The translations under genes and the position numbers were made by a program. Source: Microgenomates group bacterium RBG_16_45_19 (GTDB lineage: Bacteria; Patescibacteriota; Microgenomatia; UBA1400; RBG-16-45-19). From it: a stretch of 50,889 nucleotides of DNA. A model generated the notes under the pieces. The model saw nothing but the letters and a program-made list of their open reading frames with translations, searched no databases and was not told the DNA's origin. The stretch covers positions 34,286 to 85,174 of the forward strand of contig MHDC01000004.1 of NCBI GenBank assembly GCA_001803415.1, written 5' to 3'. This document shows positions 40,539 to 48,246 of the stretch, piece after piece (the first letter of the stretch is position 1; each line of letters starts with the position of its first letter).

Positions 40539-43367
40539 ATGTCTAAAGTGATCTTACCCCTCAAACAATTTGGCCAGCCGCTTGATTATCCTCAAATGGA
40601 ACTGGCGGTTTTAGCCTATTGGGATCAGATCCAGGCTTTTGAGCGCTCGGTCTCCGAGCGGCCTCAAACTAAACAGTTCGTTTTTTACGACGGTCCGCCC
40701 TTTGCCACCGGTTTACCCCATTACGGCCACCTTTTAAGTTCAATCATGAAAGATATTATTCCTCGTTACTGGACCATGAAGGGCTATCGGGTCGAACGAG
40801 TCTGGGGCTGGGATTGTCACGGTCTACCCATCGAAAATATGATCGAACGGGAACTTGGCCTGCACAGTGGCAAGCAGGGGATTGAAGCCTATGGTATCAA
40901 AGCCTTTAACCAAGCTTGTCGCTCAGCCATTTTACGCTTCGATCAAGAATGGGCCAAGGTTATTCGCCGTATTGGCCGCTGGGTCGACATGGAGCACTCC
41001 TATAAAACCATGGATTTGAATTACATGGAATCGGTTTGGTGGGCCTTTAAACAACTTTATGATAAGGGTCTGGTCTATCAAGGCCGGAAAGTTATCCTTT
41101 ATTGTCCCCGCTGTGCTACTCCTTTATCCAATTTCGAGATTGCCATGGACAACAGTTATCGCTCCCTCACCGAAAACTCCACTATTTACAAGTTCCCGGT
41201 CAAAGATCAACCTCAGACTTATCTATTAGCCTGGTCAACTACCCCTTGGAATAAATTGGCCACGCCGGCGTTAGGGGTCAATCCAGCCTTAACCTATGTC
41301 AAAGTTCAACAACAAGCTGAATCTTATATTTTGGCCAAAAGTACTCTTCAGCAGTTAACCGGACCTTACCAGATTATTGACCAAATGAGCGGTCAGGACT
41401 TAGCCAAGCTTCAGTTCGAGCTTTTATACGATTTTTATCCGGATCGAGGCGACGCCCAGGCTGGGGTCATCATCGCTGATGACTTTGTCACCGCTGAAGA
41501 GGGGACTGGCATTGTCACTTTGGCGGTTTATGGTGAAGACGATTACCGAGTCATGCAAAAAAATCATATCCAGTTGATTGAACACGTCGACGATCAGGGT
41601 AAATTAAAAGCTGAAGTTAAACCCTGGGCTGGCTTGGATATCCTGGAAGCTAACCCCTTAATTGGTGCTGACTTGAAGCGTCGCGGCTTGATCTATGCCC
41701 TTAAACCTTACACCCATAGTGTCCCGGTTTGTTATCGCTGTCAGACTCGGCTCTACTATGCCCCCTTACCTGCCTGGTTCATCGATATTCAAAAGATTAA
41801 ACCAAAATTACTTAAAGCCAATGACCAAATTAATTGGTATCCCAAGCATTTAAAGCGTGGTCGCTTTGGCAAAGGTTTACAAACCGCCCCCGATTGGAAT
41901 ATTTCCCGATCCCGTTACTGGGGTACGCCGATGCCCATTTGGATCGGGGATAAAACCGGCACTATCCGGGTGATTGGTTCCTTAGCCGAACTTCAAACTT
42001 GGGCGGTAGACCCTGCCGCTGTAGCCAAACTCAACGATCTCCATCGGGAATCCGTAGATCAACTTAAAGTTTACGTGGATGAGGCCAAATCCGAATCCGG
42101 AACGAAAATACCTGAGGTTTTTGATTGCTGGGTCGAATCCGGCTCCATGCCTTTTGCCGCTCTCCATTACCCCTTTGAACACCAAGCTGACTTTACCAGC
42201 CGTTTCCCGGCTCAATATATTTCCGAGTATATCGCCCAAACCCGAGCCTGGTTTTATACTCTGCACGTCATGTCTGTCTGCCTCTTTGACCAACCAGCTT
42301 TTACCAACGCCCTGACCACCGGCACTATTATGGCAGAAGATGGTTCCAAAATGAGTAAAAGTAAAAAGAACTATCCCGATCCGCTGGCCATCATTGACCA
42401 ATATGGGGTAGATGCCTTACGTTTTTACTTCGCCTCAAGCCCCCTCATGAAAACGGCACAAAACGTTAATTTCAGCCCTGACGCCATTGATGACATCCGT
42501 AAAAAAACCCTCAACCTCATCGTCAATGTCCTCAATTTTTACCACACCTTCGCTCCGGTTAACGTCGCTGACGGTTATCCATCCGAGACCCAAACAGTCT
42601 TGGATAAATGGCTGATTTCCGAGACTCAAGTTTTAATTCAAACCGTTACCCAAGCCATGGATCATTACGATGTCGTCACTGCTTCCCGGGCACTAATGGA
42701 CTATGTTTCCGATCTGTCCCATTGGTATTTGCGCCGTTCCCGCGACCGCTTACGTCATGGTGGCCCAAACGGTTGGCAGGTGTTTCAGACCGCTCTACGG
42801 AATTGGGCTCTATGTGCCGCCCCCTTCACCCCTTTTGTTACCGAATTAATCTATCAAAACTTGCCTGAACCCCAAAGCGATTCAGTCCATTTGGCCGCTT
42901 GGCCTGAAGCTCAGCCTCAGTTAATTCATCCTGAATTAGCCGACAAAATGTTGGAGGTTCGTCGAGTAGCTGAAAGAATCCACGCCCAACGTCAAGCCGC
43001 CGGGATTGCCTTGAAACAACCTCTTCATCAAGTTGCCGTTACCTCACCGAACGAAGCACCAAAAACTAACCTACTTCAGGTATTAGCTGATGAAGTCAAC
43101 GTAAAAACCATTAGTTGGCAAACCGGTCATGAGCTCATAGTCACCTTAGACACCCAGCTGACACCCGAACTCAAAGCCGAAGGTGAAGCTCGAAGCCTGA
43201 TTCGCGCCATTATGGCTCAACGTAAAGCCTTAAGCGTGGCGGTTTCTACGCCGATAATGGTGACTGCTCCCGCTTGGCCAAAAGAACATACGGCTATGAT
43301 TAAAGCCAAAGTCAAGGCTCAACAATTAATTCCTGGTTCAGTCTTGGCAGTCAAACCTGTGTTATAG
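40539..43367 (+). CDS. ileS: Isoleucyl-tRNA synthetase, eukaryote-like (type 2) form
   Basis: 942 aa class I synthetase. The HIGH motif is HYGH (61-64) in FATGLPHYGHLL, and the KMSKS loop (604-608) is followed by KKNYPDP. These variants, plus GWDCHGLPIE, mark the type 2 family shared with eukaryotes and some bacteria, which is generally little affected by mupirocin. The CP1 editing domain (LLAWSTTPWNKLATP) is present, and a Cys-x2-Cys pair (CPRC) may bind zinc. The stop overlaps a GTG and the -10 box of rodA. Confidence 0.94.
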   Translation: MSKVILPLKQFGQPLDYPQMELAVLAYWDQIQAFERSVSERPQTKQFVFYDGPPFATGLPHYGHLLSSIMKDIIPRYWTMKGYRVERVWGWDCHGLPIENMIERELGLHSGKQGIEAYGIKAFNQACRSAILRFDQEWAKVIRRIGRWVDMEHSYKTMDLNYMESVWWAFKQLYDKGLVYQGRKVILYCPRCATPLSNFEIAMDNSYRSLTENSTIYKFPVKDQPQTYLLAWSTTPWNKLATPALGVNPALTYVKVQQQAESYILAKSTLQQLTGPYQIIDQMSGQDLAKLQFELLYDFYPDRGDAQAGVIIADDFVTAEEGTGIVTLAVYGEDDYRVMQKNHIQLIEHVDDQGKLKAEVKPWAGLDILEANPLIGADLKRRGLIYALKPYTHSVPVCYRCQTRLYYAPLPAWFIDIQKIKPKLLKANDQINWYPKHLKRGRFGKGLQTAPDWNISRSRYWGTPMPIWIGDKTGTIRVIGSLAELQTWAVDPAAVAKLNDLHRESVDQLKVYVDEAKSESGTKIPEVFDCWVESGSMPFAALHYPFEHQADFTSRFPAQYISEYIAQTRAWFYTLHVMSVCLFDQPAFTNALTTGTIMAEDGSKMSKSKKNYPDPLAIIDQYGVDALRFYFASSPLMKTAQNVNFSPDAIDDIRKKTLNLIVNVLNFYHTFAPVNVADGYPSETQTVLDKWLISETQVLIQTVTQAMDHYDVVTASRALMDYVSDLSHWYLRRSRDRLRHGGPNGWQVFQTALRNWALCAAPFTPFVTELIYQNLPEPQSDSVHLAAWPEAQPQLIHPELADKMLEVRRVAERIHAQRQAAGIALKQPLHQVAVTSPNEAPKTNLLQVLADEVNVKTISWQTGHELIVTLDTQLTPELKAEGEARSLIRAIMAQRKALSVAVSTPIMVTAPAWPKEHTAMIKAKVKAQQLIPGSVLAVKPVL

Positions 43368-43368
43368 T
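43363..43368 (+). promoter_or_regulatory. -10 box ahead of rodA, leaderless type
   Basis: TATAGT at the ileS stop codon, ending seven bases before the GTG at 43376. No good -35 element at 17 bp. Confidence 0.4.
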
Positions 43369-43375
43369 GGGCGGT

Positions 43376-44461
43376 GTGACCGAGCGGCGGGCAATTACGG
43401 CTCCAGTTTTTATTCTTTTTGGCAGTGCTCTTTTGGTTCTAATTGGCCTCTTAAGCCTGCGTTCCGTTGCTCCCCAAGAGTTCACCACTCAATTTTACTT
43501 TACCCTCTTAACTTTCCTGATTGCCTGGGGTATTAGTCGCCTCGATTATCAACTCTACACCTTCTCTCCCTGGCCGTGGTATGGTTTAGCCTTGGCTTTA
43601 CTTAGCGCTACTTGGCTGTTGGGTGATCCCATTCGCGGGGCTACTCGCTGGCTTAATTTCTTTGGTTTATCGCTGCAAACTTCAGAACTGGTTAAACCCC
43701 TTATGATCTTGTTTCTGGCTACCTATTTAACGGCCTATTATCCGACCGATCTCAAAAAACTCATTCGTTTTCTTCTTCTCCTCCTGGTTCCGATTATTCT
43801 GGTTTTTCTCCAACCTGACTTAGGCACGGCTTTAATTTTAGTTTGTTTTAGTCTGGCTGGTATCATTGCTGCCGGGATCAATTTTAAAATGTTACTGACG
43901 GTCGCCGCTTTCTGTCTTCTGTTTCTCCCCCTTGTATTTCTAGCCTTAAAACCATATCAACTCGAGCGTCTGGCCAGTTTTTTCCAACCTAGTCTCGATC
44001 CTCAAGGCCAAGGTTATAATGCCCTCCAAGCTCAGATCGCCGTCGGCTCCGGTCAAATCTTGGGTCGGGGTTTAGGTCAAGGGACTCAGTCTCATTTACG
44101 TTTTCTGCCCGAGCGTCACACTGACTTTGTCTTTGCCTCGATCGTCGAAGAACTCGGGTTTTTAGGTGGCCTCCTCATCTTGATCGCTGCCAGCTGTCTT
44201 TTGATTGGTTTAAGTCAAGCCGCCAAACAAGCGGCCACCGAGACTGGCAGTATCATTTGTCTGACTACCCTGGCCGCTATTCTCTTCCAATTTTTTATCA
44301 ATATTGGCATGAATATGAGTTTACTACCCATTACTGGGGTGACCCTGCCTCTTGTCTCGGCCGGCGGTAGCTCGACTTTAAGCTTAGGTTTACTGATCGG
44401 CATTTGTCTCTCGGTTGCCTTAAGGCCTCAATCGAGTCACTCAGTTCTCGAAATTCGTTAA
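43376..44461 (+). CDS. rodA: SEDS-family peptidoglycan glycosyltransferase RodA
   Basis: About 361 aa with about ten membrane helices. SEDS motifs: RGATRWLNFFG, QTSELVKPLMI, QPDLGTALIL, QPSLDPQGQGYNALQAQIAVGSG, EELGFLGG and ITGVTLPLVSAGGSST. It is the second SEDS polymerase of the window and, outside the dcw cluster, is best read as the elongation-type RodA. The GTG at 43376 is used because of the -10 box just ahead; a GTG at 43367 overlapping the ileS stop is the alternative start. No class B PBP partner is adjacent. Confidence 0.9.
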   Translation: MTERRAITAPVFILFGSALLVLIGLLSLRSVAPQEFTTQFYFTLLTFLIAWGISRLDYQLYTFSPWPWYGLALALLSATWLLGDPIRGATRWLNFFGLSLQTSELVKPLMILFLATYLTAYYPTDLKKLIRFLLLLLVPIILVFLQPDLGTALILVCFSLAGIIAAGINFKMLLTVAAFCLLFLPLVFLALKPYQLERLASFFQPSLDPQGQGYNALQAQIAVGSGQILGRGLGQGTQSHLRFLPERHTDFVFASIVEELGFLGGLLILIAASCLLIGLSQAAKQAATETGSIICLTTLAAILFQFFINIGMNMSLLPITGVTLPLVSAGGSSTLSLGLLIGICLSVALRPQSSHSVLEIR

Positions 44462-44469
44462 GTGGCTGA

Positions 44470-44498
44470 TTGCCAAGCCTCTCATGGCCTGGTACAAT
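44470..44498 (+). promoter_or_regulatory. Promoter of rplU, leaderless type
   Basis: -35 TTGCCA (44470-44475), exactly 17 bp, -10 TACAAT (44493-44498), then seven bases (CCCCCCT) to the ATG at 44506. This is the clearest example of a full promoter whose start point coincides with the start codon. Confidence 0.7.
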
Positions 44499-44505
44499 CC
44501 CCCCT

Positions 44506-44808
44506 ATGGACTACACCGTTATCGAAACTAATGGGACTCAATATTTGGTTAAGCCCAAAGACACCTTGAATTTACTCGGTCAGCTTGGTGAAGTTGGTAC
44601 CAATCTTAAAGCCAAGACTCTGTTAACGGTATCAGCCGAAAAAGTGGCTCTGGGTACTCCCTATTTAACTTCAGATACTACTATGACCATCACCGGCCTT
44701 AAACCAAGCCCTAAAATTCGAGTGGCCACCTATAAAGCCAAATCGCGCTATCGTAAAGTTAAAGGTCACCGCCAAGCTCTAACCATCGTTCAAGTTGCCG
44801 CCAAATGA
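44506..44808 (+). CDS. rplU: Large ribosomal subunit protein bL21
   Basis: 100 aa, normal length. Begins YTVIETNGTQYLVKPKDTL and ends YKAKSRYRKVKGHRQALTIVQV, the RNA-binding end of bL21. The ATG at 44506 is taken instead of an open-frame start 36 bases upstream because the latter overlaps the promoter. It heads an operon with the methyltransferase gene (ATGA overlap) and rpmA; rplU-rpmA neighbours are widespread, but the inserted methyltransferase is not. Confidence 0.95.
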   Translation: MDYTVIETNGTQYLVKPKDTLNLLGQLGEVGTNLKAKTLLTVSAEKVALGTPYLTSDTTMTITGLKPSPKIRVATYKAKSRYRKVKGHRQALTIVQVAAK

Positions 44809-45983
44809 AGTCCGCCTTCACCGGTGTTCTCTTAGGTAATTATCCCGATCTGGCATTTCTCGAGGTCTTGACTGTCTTTAAGCGAGCGGGGCTTAATACC
44901 GCTTGGTCTCGACCGTTACCTCACCTGGCTTTAACCACCCCTCCCATCGATTTAACTATCTTTATGCAACTTGGTGGTTCAATTAAGGCTGGCCTGGTAA
45001 CCGCCGTTAGCCCATCTTCCCTGGCTGCTTTTATTACCGCCGACCTGTTGTCTCGCCAACAGACTCAATTTTGTTTGAATCAGTTTACTAATCAATCTGA
45101 CCTTAAATCTCTGGCTCATGAAATTAAGCAACTGTTAGCCTCTCACTCGCTTTCGGGGCGTTTTCGCTTGACTAAGGCTACCGCTACTGCCGGTGTCGGC
45201 TCAACTTGGGCTGATTATTTAATTTTAGTCGGACCTAAAGTTCCCGTTTCAGTCATGATTACCCAGGCGGTTCAAAACCTTCAGTGGTGGTCAACCAAAG
45301 ATTACGGCCGCCCGTCAGTTAATGCTCGCCCCGGCCTATTACCTCCAAAAATCGCTCGGATGTTAGTTAATCTGGCTTTACCTGAGGCTGATCTTAATTA
45401 TCGTCGCTTATTGGATCCCTTTTGTGGTTCGGGCACTATCCTCCAAGAGGCCTTAGATTTAGGTTGTGGTCAAGTTGACGGTTCTGACGTCAGCTTAAGC
45501 CAGGTAAAAGCTGCGACTAGCAATTTGACTTGGTTTCACGGCCAAATTAACTGCCCCGGTCAGCTTCTAATTAGTCAAAGGGATGTCATGACCTACTCTT
45601 CCAAGTTAAAGCTGCAACCTTACGACGCCATTGTCTTTGAGGGTTATTTAGGACCACCGACCCTCCCGGATTCTCGAATCGAGAGCGAGCTTAAAGGCTT
45701 AGGTAAATTTTACCTCGGGGTGTTTAAAAAAATGCTGCCACTGCTTAAACCTTCCGGCCGCTTGGTTGCCGCTCTACCGGCTTATCTCACTCCCGGTGAT
45801 AATTATCGCACCGTGCCTGTTTTCATTGACACCTGTGAAAAGCTTGGGTATACTCTCCTCGTTCCCCCGATGCTTATCGGTCGGCCAAAAGCTCGGATTA
45901 AGCGTCAAATTATTATCCTATGTCCAAAGTCAAACAATCCGGTAAAACTCGCCAGCACGCCAATCGTCCCGGTAAACGCTTAG
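44805..45983 (+). CDS. Trm11/TrmG10-like RNA methyltransferase
   Basis: 392 aa. The C-terminal half is a Rossmann methyltransferase: [36 protein letters not shown] (SAM motif I), [16 protein letters not shown], and [11 protein letters not shown] in place of the usual DPPYG motif IV. The N-terminal part is consistent with a THUMP-like or ferredoxin-like module. Such proteins make N2-methylguanosine in tRNA in archaea and eukaryotes; in Patescibacteria the substrate is untested. The altered motif IV leaves open a different target. Its last 64 bases also encode the start of rpmA. Confidence 0.8.
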   Translation: MKSAFTGVLLGNYPDLAFLEVLTVFKRAGLNTAWSRPLPHLALTTPPIDLTIFMQLGGSIKAGLVTAVSPSSLAAFITADLLSRQQTQFCLNQFTNQSDLKSLAHEIKQLLASHSLSGRFRLTKATATAGVGSTWADYLILVGPKVPVSVMITQAVQNLQWWSTKDYGRPSVNARPGLLPPKIARMLVNLALPEADLNYRRLLDPFCGSGTILQEALDLGCGQVDGSDVSLSQVKAATSNLTWFHGQINCPGQLLISQRDVMTYSSKLKLQPYDAIVFEGYLGPPTLPDSRIESELKGLGKFYLGVFKKMLPLLKPSGRLVAALPAYLTPGDNYRTVPVFIDTCEKLGYTLLVPPMLIGRPKARIKRQIIILCPKSNNPVKLASTPIVPVNA

Positions 45984-46171
45984 GGGTAAAAAAAGCTGGT
46001 GGCCAAACGGTCAAAACCGGTCAAATTCTGGTCCGGCAACGGGGTACCCGTTTTCACGCCGGTCGCGGGGTGGCTTTGGGTCGGGATCATACCATTTTTG
46101 CCTTAATTAACGGCCGGGTCGCCTTTTCGACTCGACTGGGTAAAAACTACGTTCAAGTTACTCCCGTCTAA
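45920..46171 (+). CDS. rpmA: Large ribosomal subunit protein bL27
   Basis: 83 aa. Conserved core [30 protein letters not shown], then [16 protein letters not shown]. The N-terminal tail ([15 protein letters not shown]) that reaches the peptidyl transferase centre is present. The start is unusual: it lies 64 bases inside the methyltransferase gene, in another frame. The match begins right at the ATG, so a later start is excluded. parB follows after 4 bases. Confidence 0.95.
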   Translation: MSKVKQSGKTRQHANRPGKRLGVKKAGGQTVKTGQILVRQRGTRFHAGRGVALGRDHTIFALINGRVAFSTRLGKNYVQVTPV

Positions 46172-46175
46172 ATTT

Positions 46176-47018
46176 ATGGCCGATTCGGTTGACTTAATCC
46201 CACTTGATCATCTTCAGCCCAATCCGCTCCAACCTCGTGGTTCTCTCACCCCCGACTCTCTCCAAGACCTGGTCGAATCCATCCGACAACACGGTATCCT
46301 GGAACCTTTAATTGTCGCTCAAACTCCGGCCGGTTTACAGATTATTGCCGGTGAGCGGCGTTGGCGAGCGGCTAAGATTGTCGGCTTAACCCAAGTCCCG
46401 GTGGTCATCAAGCAAACCTCTCCTCAAGGCATGCTGGAAATGGCTATCATCGAGAATGTCCAGCGCACCGATTTAAATCCTCTCGAGCGGGCTAAAGCCT
46501 TTGATCGTCTCCATCTTGAGTTTAATCTCAGCACCAACGACATTGCCCAACGGATTTCCAAATCCCCCTCATATGTCTCCAATACTTTACGGTTACTTAA
46601 ACTCCCTGATGCCTTAAAAGATGGTTTGCTTTCCGGGGTTATCACCGAAGGTCATGCTCGAGCCCTCTCGGCGATTGAGGACCCTCGGGCGATGATCGAA
46701 GCCTACAAAATCGTCATGCGCGAGTCGGCCTCGGTCCGTCGGGCTGAAGAGTTAGCTCGCCGCTTTAAACACGACACCGGCCAAAAGCCAAAAGCTAAAC
46801 ATTTAGCCAGTCAAACTTTGCTCCTGTCTCAAGAATTAGATCGCATGCAAGATGACATTCAAGCCTCTTTGGGTCAGATCTCTCAGGTTAAATTGAAGCA
46901 GTCACAGCGTCAAACCAAACTTTTTATCGTTCTCAAGGGGTCTCCCAAAATCACCGATGATATTTTAAAAAGGATACATCAGGTCTTAATCACTCTCAAA
47001 CCTCAGAATCCGGCGTAA
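46176..47018 (+). CDS. parB: Chromosome-partitioning protein ParB
   Basis: 280 aa. The N-terminal CTP-binding domain has LQPNPLQPRG, IIAGERRWRAAKI and AIIENVQRTDLNPLERAKAF; the helix-turn-helix is DIAQRISKSPSYVSNTLRLLKLP; a C-terminal dimer domain follows. ParB loads at parS sites and clamps DNA to segregate the chromosome origin. No parA lies beside it and no parS site (TGTTNCACGTGAAACA type) was noticed. It converges with lepB, overlapping by 16 bases. Confidence 0.95.
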   Translation: MADSVDLIPLDHLQPNPLQPRGSLTPDSLQDLVESIRQHGILEPLIVAQTPAGLQIIAGERRWRAAKIVGLTQVPVVIKQTSPQGMLEMAIIENVQRTDLNPLERAKAFDRLHLEFNLSTNDIAQRISKSPSYVSNTLRLLKLPDALKDGLLSGVITEGHARALSAIEDPRAMIEAYKIVMRESASVRRAEELARRFKHDTGQKPKAKHLASQTLLLSQELDRMQDDIQASLGQISQVKLKQSQRQTKLFIVLKGSPKITDDILKRIHQVLITLKPQNPA

Positions 47019-47587
47019 GTAGTTTTTTCCAATTGTCCAATCCGATTCAGCGGCCAATATCTAAAGAAAACGTGACCGACGATATTACCCATTTCGACTG
47101 GTCCCCAAGTGCGTGAATCGCTGGAATGCGGCCGATTATCACCCAGGACAAAATATTGTCCGGTGGGGATGGTCACCGGTCCATTGGCCATGTAAGCTCC
47201 CGGGCGTGTTTCGATGGCTGCCCCTATATAAGTTTCATCCAACGGTTGGTTATTAACGACGACGTGATTGTTGGTAATCGTGACCGTATCCCCGGGTAAA
47301 CCAATCACTCTTTTGATAAAATCACAACCGGCGCCCTCGGGACATTGAGCTTGTGGGGGTGACCGAAAGACCACTACATCCCCGCGTTTCGGCTGGTTAA
47401 ATTTATAGGAAATTTTATCGGTTAAGAGATATTCACCGTGGTGAAAATTAGGAATCATCGAGTCCCCGTTTACCTGGTGCGGCTGCATTAAAAACAGGTA
47501 AACAATTAAAAAGATCGATAAGGCAATTACCACCGTTTCAATAATGTCTAAGAAGAAACCGCCGATGGTTCTAAACACTGTTGACAT
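47003..47587 (-). CDS. lepB: Signal peptidase I
   Basis: 194 aa from the ATG at 47587; a TTG 15 bases further out is less likely. One N-terminal membrane helix (about residues 12-34), then catalytic Ser43 in VNGDSMIPNF, catalytic Lys92 in FIKRVIGLPGD, and box E GDNRPHSSDSR. It cleaves signal peptides of secreted proteins outside the membrane. Promoter with -35 TTGCCA and -10 AATAAT upstream, and a hairpin at the very start of the transcript. Confidence 0.95.
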   Translation of the reverse strand: MSTVFRTIGGFFLDIIETVVIALSIFLIVYLFLMQPHQVNGDSMIPNFHHGEYLLTDKISYKFNQPKRGDVVVFRSPPQAQCPEGAGCDFIKRVIGLPGDTVTITNNHVVVNNQPLDETYIGAAIETRPGAYMANGPVTIPTGQYFVLGDNRPHSSDSRTWGPVEMGNIVGHVFFRYWPLNRIGQLEKTTYAGF

Positions 47588-47604
47588 AGATAAATTGCCC
47601 AAAA

Positions 47605-47625
47605 ACTGCCCGACTGACCGGGCGA
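47605..47625 (-). promoter_or_regulatory. Hairpin plus T tract in the lepB leader
   Basis: On the minus strand GCCCG-GTCAGT-CGGGC followed by AG and TTTTT, about 20 bases before the lepB ATG. Terminator-like in form, but it begins at the predicted transcript start, so it may instead stabilise the mRNA or stop transcription coming from the right. Confidence 0.5.
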
Positions 47626-47629
47626 CCCC

Positions 47630-47658
47630 ATTATTGCTTTATCCGGATTCGCTGGCAA
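47630..47658 (-). promoter_or_regulatory. Promoter of lepB
   Basis: Minus strand: -35 TTGCCA (47653-47658), 17-bp spacer, -10 AATAAT (47630-47635). The -35 overlaps the -35 of the divergent tRNA promoter. Confidence 0.6.
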
Positions 47659-47681
47659 GACCTAGTTTCTCCTGGTAGAAT
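47652..47681 (+). promoter_or_regulatory. Promoter of the tRNA cluster
   Basis: Plus strand: -35 CTGGCA (47652-47657), 18-bp spacer, -10 TAGAAT (47676-47681). Start expected near 47688, about 19 bases before the first tRNA. Confidence 0.55.
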
Positions 47682-47706
47682 AAGTCAAATCGACCGCCAT
47701 TTACCG

Positions 47707-47779
47707 GACCGCTTAGCTCAGCCGGCAGAGCGCTTCGTTCACATCGAAGAGGTCGCAGGTTCAAATCCTGCAGCGGTCA
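47707..47779 (+). tRNA. tRNA-Val (anticodon CAC)
   Basis: A complete 73-nt cloverleaf: acceptor GACCGCT/AGCGGTC, D arm GCTC...GAGC, anticodon arm CTTCG-TTCACAT-CGAAG with anticodon CAC, and T arm GCAGG-TTCAAAT-CCTGC. Discriminator A. The 3' CCA is not encoded. Confidence 0.95.
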
Positions 47780-47794
47780 CTTAAAAAGAATTTT

Positions 47795-47880
47795 GCCGCG
47801 GTGGCGGAACCGGCAGACGCGTACGCTTCAGGAGCGTATGCCCACTTACGGGCGTGGAGGTTCAAATCCTCTCCGCGGCA
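47795..47880 (+). tRNA. tRNA-Leu (anticodon CAG)
   Basis: 86 nt with the long variable arm of tRNA-Leu (CCCACTTACGGG). Acceptor GCCGCGG/CCGCGGC, anticodon arm TACGC-TTCAGGA-GCGTA, T arm GGAGG-TTCAAAT-CCTCT. Discriminator A, CCA not encoded. Confidence 0.95.
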
Positions 47881-47903
47881 CGTTAAAATAGTTTGGCTGT
47901 TAA

Positions 47904-47990
47904 GCCGAGGTGGTGAAACTGGCAGACACGCAGCCTTGAGGAGGCTGTGCCCTTTAACAAGGCGTGGAGGTTCAAGTCCTCTCCTCGGCA
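47904..47990 (+). tRNA. tRNA-Leu (anticodon GAG)
   Basis: 87 nt. Acceptor GCCGAGG/CCTCGGC, anticodon arm CAGCC-TTGAGGA-GGCTG, long variable arm CCCTTTAACAAGG, T arm GGAGG-TTCAAGT-CCTCT. Discriminator A, CCA not encoded. Confidence 0.95.
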
Positions 47991-48000
47991 CTCAATTATA

Positions 48001-48073
48001 GGACTCATAGCTCAGCTGGCAGAGCGCTTCTTTTACACAGAAGAGGTCAGGGGTTCAAATCCTCTTGAGTCCA
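48001..48073 (+). tRNA. tRNA-Val (anticodon UAC)
   Basis: 73 nt. Acceptor GGACTCA/TGAGTCC, anticodon arm CTTCT-TTTACAC-AGAAG with anticodon TAC, T arm GGGG-TTCAAAT-CCTC. CCA not encoded. It is the last tRNA before an A+T-richer integrase region, so its 3' end is the likely attachment site. Confidence 0.95.
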
Positions 48074-48079
48074 CCCTTA

Positions 48080-48155
48080 GCCAAGCTAGCCAACCTTTCG
48101 ACTTTGCTCAAAGTCATACAGGTGGTAAGTTAGGAGATAATGCCAAGCTAGCCAA
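48080..48155. repeat. 14-bp direct repeats and inverted repeat between tRNA-Val and the integrase
   Basis: GCCAAGCTAGCCAA occurs at 48080-48093 and 48142-48155 (62 bp apart). Between them GACTTTG-CT-CAAAGTC (48100-48115) is a perfect 7-bp inverted repeat. Arrays like this are typical arm and core sites for tyrosine recombinases or excision factors. The first copy begins 7 bases after the tRNA ends. Confidence 0.65.
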
Positions 48156-48225
48156 GGTGGTCACTTTTCTAGCCTGGAGCCAAAGTGATTATCTAATAGA
48201 TTAATCGAGAAAATCTCCATATCTT

Positions 48226-48246
48226 GTAACTAGATATGCTAGTTAC
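48226..48246 (+). promoter_or_regulatory. Palindrome around the integrase start codon
   Basis: GTAACTAG-ATATG-CTAGTTAC: an 8-bp perfect inverted repeat whose 5-nt loop contains the ATG at 48236. It could be an autoregulatory operator or an mRNA hairpin exposing or hiding the start codon. Confidence 0.6.

Noticed and set aside
41982-42401. 139-aa open frame on the minus strand inside ileS
   Set aside because: It lies opposite conserved IleRS motifs, has no ribosome site or neighbours, and looks like a shadow frame.
47761-48204. Open frames on both strands across the tRNA genes
   Set aside because: They coincide with four complete cloverleaf structures, and their residues are translations of repeated tRNA arms.
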